Made by a program: the position numbers and the translations under genes
Source: Hibiscus mutabilis
Lineage: Eukaryota; Streptophyta; Magnoliopsida; Malvales; Malvaceae
Assembly (NCBI GenBank): GCA_019671005.1
Contig: CM033714.1
Location: 84,683,909-84,747,908 of the forward strand
Direction: 5' to 3'
DNA: 64,000 bases
The notes under the pieces: model-generated
Told to the model about the DNA's origin: nothing
Seen by the model: the letters and a program-made list of their open reading frames with translations, nothing else
Databases searched by the model: none
Shown: positions 56,428-64,000 of the stretch, piece after piece
Numbering within the stretch: position 1 is the stretch's first letter
Layout of the letters: each line of letters opens with the position of its first letter

Positions 56428-59400
56428 TGTAACCCCCTCGACCTAGCCTAGAAGCCAGACCGAACCGAGCGAGCTACATTGGGTTTTACCGAAATAAAAC
56501 CCATTAAGATTAACTAAGATTAGGACCGTTTTTTTTTTTTTTATCTTGCCTAGATTCACGTTACGACCTAAGGTGAATATGCCAGCAGTGGGGGAAATAT
56601 CAACTCAATTGGGCGCCAATTTAACATCCAATTGCACGTATTTGCAATTTTGGGACCAAATTGTAAATCTATAAAAGTATAGGGACTTAATTAGTTTTAA
56701 TGTCACCATTCCTTAATTAGTCAGGTTACATGCATACAAGCCAAAACTCAGCTCAAAACATTTAGCCAAACTCACTCAACTGCATACATAAGAACCATGG
56801 GCCAAATTGAAAGAATCTCAAACATGAAACATCTCATAACTAACAAAATGTCCAGCTGTACCGGTACGGTCCATTGGCATATCGGTATGCAGGCTTCAAT
56901 TGCCAAAAACCAGATTCCAGTAGCTCAAAAGCATACCGATACACGTTCTCGTGTACCGATACGAGGCTACCAAAATACCATGTTCGTACCGATATGGTGC
57001 CCCGCGTATCGGTACGCCTGGACCTGTAATGTTTAATTTTGCTGGTTTTTCATTCGAATATGAATTTATACATGCCTTAACTCAACATAAACATACGCAC
57101 AACTAATCCAAGAATCAAACCATGCTATAAACACAGAGTAACATGATCAATACATGAAGAGGAACTTCAATCACATTTCTAGAGGCATGCTTCTTATATT
57201 TCGACCAAATCAACATTCCAAAAGAGACTCAAGGCGTATCTCATAATAGGCATGGCATCAATACTCTTCTAGCATCATTTAGGATAAGATGGCATCGCAA
57301 AAATATGATCAAAAGCATAATAATCAATTATGCAACTAAAAGAAAACACAAGGCATAATATCATGCTTGCAAGGCATCAACAAAACTATGTCTCAAAACC
57401 AAACTCAAAGATTCATAAATCACAGCGAATAAATCATCGCAAAAAATCCAAAAATGCATATTACCAAACTCTCAAAATATGGTAAACACATTGTCTTATT
57501 AACCGAATTTAAAACGAGTTTCATAATTAAGCAAATGTTTTAATCTTGGACCTTCCTTACCAAACCAATGCTGCCCTCGACTTTATCGCTCTGTATCAAT
57601 GGGGAAAAGAGAGCGTAAGCACAAATTCTTAGTGAGGATGTGTAGACACTAAATTTTGTTTGGGTTTAAATTAAAATGATCGGAATAAGGTCAATCCAAA
57701 ACCTTACTTTATACCCTAAGCCCAAAATTCCATCGCCCATTATATATGATTTTTTATGGTAAGAAAAAAGTATAAAAAATAATAATAAAAACCTCAACTC
57801 CTTCCTCATTAAGGCTTGACCATCATTGGTTGAAAAATACTTAGTGCTCAATGTCTTGATTTTTATTAGTTCTCATTTGAAGGGGATAAACCAAAAATAC
57901 CATTCATCATATATATATATATATGCCCTAATGTTGAGGGGAAGAAAAAAAATTAGGCACTGCCCATTTTTTTGATTTGAAAAGCTCACCCCTCAATCCC
58001 TACGGCACCACCAAACACCCAAGCCCCTAATTCTCTCACCATTCGATTCCCTTATTCACCATAATTTTTCTTAATCGAAACTATTTTCGGTCATTACTAA
58101 ACCCTTGAATCGAGCTTTTCAACCCCAACAACAACATGTGGAATTTGGTGGACCGAGTATAAATATTTGGGATTTTTGGTATTCTATTTCCTTACTTTAT
58201 TCATGTTTAATCTATTTTCATAGTTCAATGAAATGTGGATGATTTTTTTGATAACCTTTATTGTTTATTTTAGTCTCTTTTTATTTTATTTTTTTATTTT
58301 TTATTTTTGCTTATGATATATATGTTATTTCACTTGTTGAATGTTGTTTAATTTATTATTAGCTATATATATAATCATGTTTTTATATTATACCTTTTTA
58401 TAATATATTTTCTTGTATATGTATATAATATTTGGCTTCGATTTATATATTTATATATATTATACGTTTTTATATAGTACATATTATGTAGCTTTTGTAT
58501 ATGTATACAAGGTTACTGCCAAAGCCAAACTTTTGACTTCATATGTACATATGGGTGCATACATTTATGTATATACAAATGTTACCCGTATATATATGTG
58601 GATATATATAATGCTTTATGTACGTATATATATTAGCATAGTTCGAAATTTCATGTGTTGCTACTGCCATGCTTTTATATATGTATATGCTCGTATGTAC
58701 GTCTTATATATTTATACATGTTCTTTTTATTATATATCATGTTTTTCTTGATTAACATATTTCCTATGATATGCATCTTATAATGTATAATATATATAAT
58801 ATAGTTTTAAATATATTTTTTATGTATAGTATAGAATATGTAGTAAATTTACTTTTTTACATGCTTAGTTTGGGTGGTTTAGGCCTTGTTTTGTTTTTGA
58901 GCTTAGGGCTTGTTTAGTTTAGGTGGGCTTTGGGCTTGTTAGGTTAAGATCTTAGATTAAGGCGAGATTAATTTAATTAATTTAAATCGTATGCTCGTCT
59001 TATAGGGGCAAGATCCTTAATTTATGATTAGTTTTAGAGTCGTAGTTAGTCCTAAGGTTCGAATTAGTTTAGTGAATTTAAATTTACCCTTAGCTTATTG
59101 GGATAAATGTTAAATTCATCAAATTGATTGCACACTACTTAATTATCTTTTAGGATGAAATTACTTTGAGATTAGATTGACATTCAAATTAACAACATGA
59201 TTAATTAACCTGATCTTTTTAAATAGTATCCTTGGCTTATTGGAATACTAGTTTAAAATAGATCGAATTAATTATCATGATACAAGATAATCCATAAATT
59301 GTTAAAGTTTTCTAGTTTTTTTAGGGTTAATCAATTTAGGGTCAATATTAGATTCATTTAGTTACTAATTAGATCATCAATTAAATTTCCATAATTTGAG

Positions 59401-61719
59401 CCTTTTAGGTTAGAGCCTTAGTGGGCCTTTTGTGTGTTTATTTTTAAGTTCTTATTTGACATCCATGTTAATTGTCATTCATATGATATGTTTACTAATT
59501 ATTAATTAATTTAAACCGTAAAAAAAGAGGTATTTATTAATTCTAATATTTGTGTCGTAACAGTCTTGACTTAATGGATGTTAACCAAATATTTGAATTA
59601 ATCCTTACTGTCACAAGGTAAGTGATAATTAAAAATCAACAAAACATAACATCATATCTTAAATACATGTACCATGCATAAAGGTGACGTACGAGATTCG
59701 AACCATAAATTAACACGACAGTCAGGCTTATTTAATGTCGGTTTAATCTATGTTCCATTGTATCGTCAACCTTATTAATTAAATGTCCAATTAATTTGAA
59801 CCCACCAATTTGATAAAGCTCGTTTCATTAAGGTCAATTTTCAATTAAACACTTAATTAAAATCAATTTAAATTTCAACAATTTCTATCCATTCAAAAGC
59901 AACAAATATTTTGGTCCTGATTTCCGGGCGTGATGGGGGTGTTAATCCTTCCCCACATGTAACCAACTCCCGAACCCTTTCAAAATGAATCTCTAGTTTT
60001 TATGGTGTCCGACCTACCTTACCCAAGTGGCCGGTGGCGACTCCAAGTCTTCATCATTTTCAAAAATATTAATTTTCAAGAAGAAATCCCTTTTAGAGGA
60101 ATTTCAAAAAATATGGGGGAAACCCCGTAGCTTCAAATTTTTAAAAGACAAAAACGTTGCTACAAGTTGCTCACAAACAACATTGATGCAATTTGAAACC
60201 ATTAAAAAACATTCTTACTTCCCAAGTATTACACATGGGGTAAAAAACATTTGAAACCATAAACCATCTTTTTTTCAAAACATGCTTATCACCCAAGCAT
60301 TATCTCATTTGTTTCTAAAAAAAATCATGCATAACAACCATATACATCTAATCAATTATAAATTCTTTAATCACACATATTCTCATATAGTAATACCTTT
60401 ACCCATACATGTTCGGATACACAGATTTCTCATGGTGGACTCACCTCCACCAAATCTCATATCTTGCCTATTTAAACCGCAAGATACCATCACAATGAGT
60501 TGCCTAGTTAAACCGCATACCTAAGTGATAACCCAATAGTCCGAGTAGCCTAGTTAAACCGCTTACCTCAAGGACTATGGCACGATCAATTTTATATATT
60601 ATAGTGGACTTTAATCCTATGGCTAGCCAACTATATCTGACACTTTCACAATACGTCACATAGCCAATATATCATTTTCAAATACAATTACTTACTATTT
60701 TCCAATGCATTTCTCAAAACCGTTTCATATGCAAAACCACATTGCCAAAGGCAACAATACATTCCTTTCAAGGAACAAATCTCAATGCTCATAGGCATTC
60801 ATTACTTTGTTTAAACATTGCGTATTAATCCAAAACGATGCATTTACAGCAAGTAAACCAAACCATGTTTAATCCCAAAACATGAATTCCGCAAGCTCAT
60901 ATCAAAGCCAAAGCCAAGCAAAATAAGAAAAACTTACTCTTGAGATTAGTTAAGCTTGTTAGGCTATAAATAAACCCCCATGATCCATCAATCAAACCTT
61001 TAAATAGATTTAACGCGTATAAACACTCACCGATACACTTCGTCTTGCTCGCAGACGCAAATCAAGCCACCGATAAGCAACATACGCAACTAGGAAATCT
61101 TGCCTTGATCATCCTCTGTTTTAATCACATAAAACCAGAGGAAAATGCATCATTATGCATTCAACTCGTTGCTAAACAAGGATCCCCTGCATCCTTAACA
61201 TAAACCTTCCAAAAACTAGCCGGAATTACTGAAATCATCACCAAACTTCGCTCTACCAACTCCTAACTTCAAACCAGTGATTCTAACATTCAAACCACAT
61301 CAAAACATACCCACAAACACCTTCCAAACATCCTTATACCTCCAGCAACTCAAAAACACATAGAACAGCCCCAAAAACCACTAAAAACACCTATAACAAT
61401 TAGCCAATCTAATAGTTTCGGGATTTAATCTCAAAATCTCATTTCACATTATGATTACCTTATTAAAACATGAATTTACTCAATTAAAATCTCCAGGTTT
61501 CATCAAGTTAAACAAATCTTTAAGCAAATCGTCAAAATTACCATTAATAGCTCAAATCTTGAAATCCATTGCAAAACCATGTTAATATCAATCCATAATC
61601 AGCCAACTATTAGGGAATATCAATAAAGAACCTTAGTTTAAAGAGAGGAAAAGAAATTCACCTTTGAAGAAGTTCCCGCCAAAATTGACGTAAGATTTTC
61701 TTTGAAACTTGTGAAATAG
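56428..61719 (-). mobile_element. Chromovirus-type LTR, minus orientation, interrupted
   Basis: Starts TGTAACCCCCTCGACC, the reverse complement of the kind of end seen in element A's LTR (GGTCGAGGGTGTTACA). It carries a cluster of GTAYCGRTAC-like palindromes at 56857-57020 and, on the minus strand near 61660, a CAAAGGTGAATT block placed like the splice-donor-like site of element A's LTR. It is interrupted by 57641-60164 and cut on the right by the Copia LTR at 61720, so the LTR head is not in the window. The three-fold motif GCCTAKTTAAACCGC occurs at 60466, 60502 and 60548. No coding capacity. Confidence 0.65.
57641..60164 (+). mobile_element. TAT/Ogre-type LTR, probably solo
   Basis: Starts TGTAGACACTAAATTTTG, like the solo LTR at 8422, and contains the TAT/Ogre-like 3' text 'gggcgtgatgggggtg', 'ccaactcccgaaccc' and 'ggtggcgactcc' (60033-60044). 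By analogy with 8422-10441 the LTR ends about 120 bp later at GTTGCTACA (60164). The flanks GGATG and AGTTG match at only three of five bases, so the right end is tentative. Contains AT-rich TA/TATG repeats at 58300-58800, where the 112-aa Tyr-rich open frame at 58413-58751 is an artefact of composition. Confidence 0.6.
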
Positions 61720-63531
61720 TGTTGGGTCACGCCGGTACACCCCAGGCGCAGCGGAAAAATTATCCGACGATTACCACCAGAGATCCATGTACGAGGAATG
61801 AATCGGGGTGAATAAGGGTAAAGAATTACCTGTTTAAAATCTGGAATTCTGAGTTTGGAGGAGATAGATATTCAATCACGATTCCACGATGTCGATTCTT
61901 AAGCCGCAACAATAATGCTCCGACCTCTACGTAGTTCACCCAGTTGAAACGAGTATATAAAAACTCTCTAAACCATTTAAAAGGAAACGAGCATAAAAAA
62001 CTCTCTAAACTATTTAGAGGGTTTTTCCCAAAAGCATTAATGATTGCTAGATCTCTCATGCCTTTATATAGCCTTTGTAATCCTAATTCAACTCAAATTA
62101 GGATTCAATATATATATTAAATATATATAATCCCAATTTAACTTTAATTAGGATTTTAATATATATATATATATTATATATATATATAATCCCAATTCAA
62201 CTTAATTAGGATTTCAATATATATATTAAATATATGATCTCAATTCAACCTAATTAGGATTTCAATATATATATATATATACTAAATATATATAATCTCA
62301 ATTCAACTTTAATTAGGATTTCAATATATATTAAATATTTATAATCCCAATTCAACTTTAATTAGGATTTCAATATATATATTAAATATATATAATCCTA
62401 ATTCAACTTAACTAGGATTTCAATATATATATTGATTTAAATCGAATTATATTATTTATATATTAAAAGAGTCATAATTACAAAAATTATTTTTCTTTTA
62501 ATATTTACTCAATAGTTAAATTATATATATATATATATATCAAATATATATTAATTTAACTAAATCTGTCTACAACAAATTTGTACATATATAATTCGTT
62601 TAATATATGCTCATTTCAACTGTGGGTGTGACCCTGTAGGTTCATGTAACATTAGTAGTAAATATTAGAACATTTGTAATATTACAAACAATGAGTGACA
62701 TCTAGCAATATGTCATTGTCACCTAAGTTACAATAAATCATGATTTGAAATAAACTTTTTTTATTAACTCTATTTATGTATTACATCATTTTGTCCTTTA
62801 TATCTAGATTGGACACAAGTCATGGAACAGTCACACTTATATAGTCTATCTAATGTTTCTTGATATCTTGAGTAGACTATTATAAATGAATAACTATGAT
62901 ATCTCATATCAACTTATTCGAGCATGGCCATGCATTTCTAGTCTCACTCAATCAAATGGCCTACGATATTACTCATATTATGTAGGAGGGACAAATCCTA
63001 TCTTGATCAACCATATTCCACTACATAGATTGTGACATATCCAATATCAATCTTTATAGTGTAGTCAGTTACGACACACGTTTGACCGTATCAAAATATA
63101 TCACTCGCGATGTTGAAATAATGATGATCTCAAGTCTAAGGATCATACATGTAGTTATCACTATGAGCAATATTGTGACTGACACATAATAATCCAAGAA
63201 ACATGCTCATAGCGGGTCAGTCCAGTATGTCGTTCTCTAACACATACTTATGTATTGATTTTGACATCTCCATGTCAATGACAACACTTTGTCATCAATC
63301 AACTACATATTAGTCTTAATGCATTATTGTTGTCCATGCTCACAATAATACTCGATTAAGGACATTTTAGAATAACCATATTATTCTAAGGACTTTATTA
63401 TAATTCAGTTTATTTATGCATGCAGAATTGTAACTGAAAATAATAATGGCAATGCCTCTTTATGAATAAACAAGGTAAAACAAATGTCATTTACAATCAT
63501 CTTATAATTGGTCTTTGGGCTTACTCTAACA
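61720..63531 (-). repeat. 3' LTR of a Copia element leaving the window
   Basis: TGTTGGGTCACGCC to TTACTCTAACA (TG...CA), 1812 bp. Directly beyond is the reverse complement of a purine-rich tract (AGTGCTAGTGGGAGAT on the minus strand), so this is the 3' LTR of a minus-strand Copia element. The left flank AATAG (61715-61719) is the candidate TSD; its partner is outside the window. Confidence 0.8.
62079..62440. repeat. Seven ~50-bp AT-rich tandem units inside the LTR
   Basis: Units start near 62079, 62131, 62190, 62240, 62293, 62342 and 62393, each built as AATCCYAATTCAACTT, then AATTAGGATT and a TA-rich spacer of variable length. CCTAATT and AATTAGG in each unit are inverted, so each unit can form a small hairpin. 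Confidence 0.85.
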
Positions 63532-64000
63532 ATCTCCCACTAGCACTAAGACCATTTAACATTTGATCTTATCAATTAACTAACATGCATCTCATACATT
63601 CATTTTATCATATACATGAAAAGCAGTAAATATGAATGCAATAGTTATAGCCCATATCCTAAGGTGGCCCGTCCCAAGCCAATGGGAGAACCAAATTATT
63701 CTAAGGATAAAAACACTTCTCAAGCATTTTTCTATCGGCCCACACTTATGTTCCTCTGGTCCATGCTTCTTCGTATATATTACAATTTTAGAAACTCGTT
63801 TTACATACGAGGGAGTAAGAGGAGAAGAGAATTACAATAGAAGTAGAGAAAGACACGACAAGCAGACCGTATTTATAAAACCTTATAAATAAAACTAAAT
63901 GGGCTATTGGGCTATAACCATGTATTCCAAACATTGTGCATAAACAAACATAGTAACGACGAGGTTTGTAATTGAGGTCTTTCTAGATTGTTCCTACACA
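63532..64000 (-). mobile_element. Internal region of the right-edge Copia element
   Basis: Starts with the purine tract (on the minus strand) and continues to the window edge. No readable pol motif in this stretch; the overlapping open frames at 63616-63892 show no domain. Confidence 0.5.

Noticed and set aside
58413..58751. 112-aa Tyr/Ile-rich open frame
   Set aside because: Produced by TATA/TATG simple repeats within the TAT/Ogre-type LTR; no domain.
60033..60044. GGTGGCGACTCC taken as a retrotransposon primer-binding site
   Set aside because: The well-bounded solo LTR at 8422-10441 has a degraded form of the same block about 60 bp inside its 3' end, so it is LTR sequence here too.

Overview
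The window is nuclear DNA of a eudicot plant, AT-rich and gene-poor. Two host genes with eudicot-type introns are present. Everything else recognisable is transposable element sequence: LTR retrotransposons of the Copia, chromovirus and TAT/Ogre types, a Mutator-like DNA transposon (MULE), a LINE, SINE-like pieces and foldback elements. The LTR families (clusters of GTATCGATAC palindromes, LTRs starting TGTAAYGACCC) resemble those I associate with cotton and other Malvaceae. That assignment is from memory and only moderately sure.

Layout. 1-6.9 kb: AT-rich DNA with two hairpin MITEs, a SINE-like fragment, the head of a chromovirus-type LTR and one copy of a GTTCGTTTA-rich element. 7.0-15.5 kb: a decayed MULE with ~185-bp terminal inverted repeats. 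It carries a MuDR-type transposase (minus strand) and, converging on it from the other end, a gene for a GRF zinc-finger/coiled-coil/transmembrane protein. The MULE was later hit by a TAT/Ogre-type solo LTR (TSD TGCAC) and by a 734-bp element (TSD AAGCATAGAT) that splits the transposase. 15.5-18.2 kb: another GTTCGTTTA element containing a SINE-like piece, then a 1.1-kb foldback.

18.5-21.6 kb: an intact six-exon gene (641 aa) orthologous to Arabidopsis IPGA1, of the CHUP1 family. 23.7-24.3 kb: an intact two-exon nuclear gene for plastid ribosomal protein bL34c (151 aa). These are the only convincing host genes.

25.9-52.97 kb: a nested retrotransposon stack. A LINE RNase H region is split by a minus-strand Copia element (27501-52412, TSD TAAAT). 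The Copia is split by plus-strand chromovirus A (30163-49344, TSD AATAA). Most of A's interior is gone, and its 3' remnant abuts minus-strand chromovirus B (to 46674). B is split by a 1.5-kb non-coding element C (41259-42787, TSD GTAGC). The left LTR of A holds about 53 copies of a 107-bp minisatellite that its right LTR holds in only two copies.

53-64 kb: mostly AT-rich DNA, a Copia RNase H remnant, a minus-strand chromovirus-type LTR interrupted by a TAT/Ogre-type LTR, and at the right edge the 1.8-kb 3' LTR of another minus-strand Copia element that runs out of the window.

The most unusual items are the MULE with a second, GRF zinc-finger gene in the mudrB-like position, the one-sided 107-bp array inside a single LTR, the GTAYCGRTAC palindrome clusters in two LTR families, and two diverged copies of a non-coding element family with a TATA box and conserved islands.
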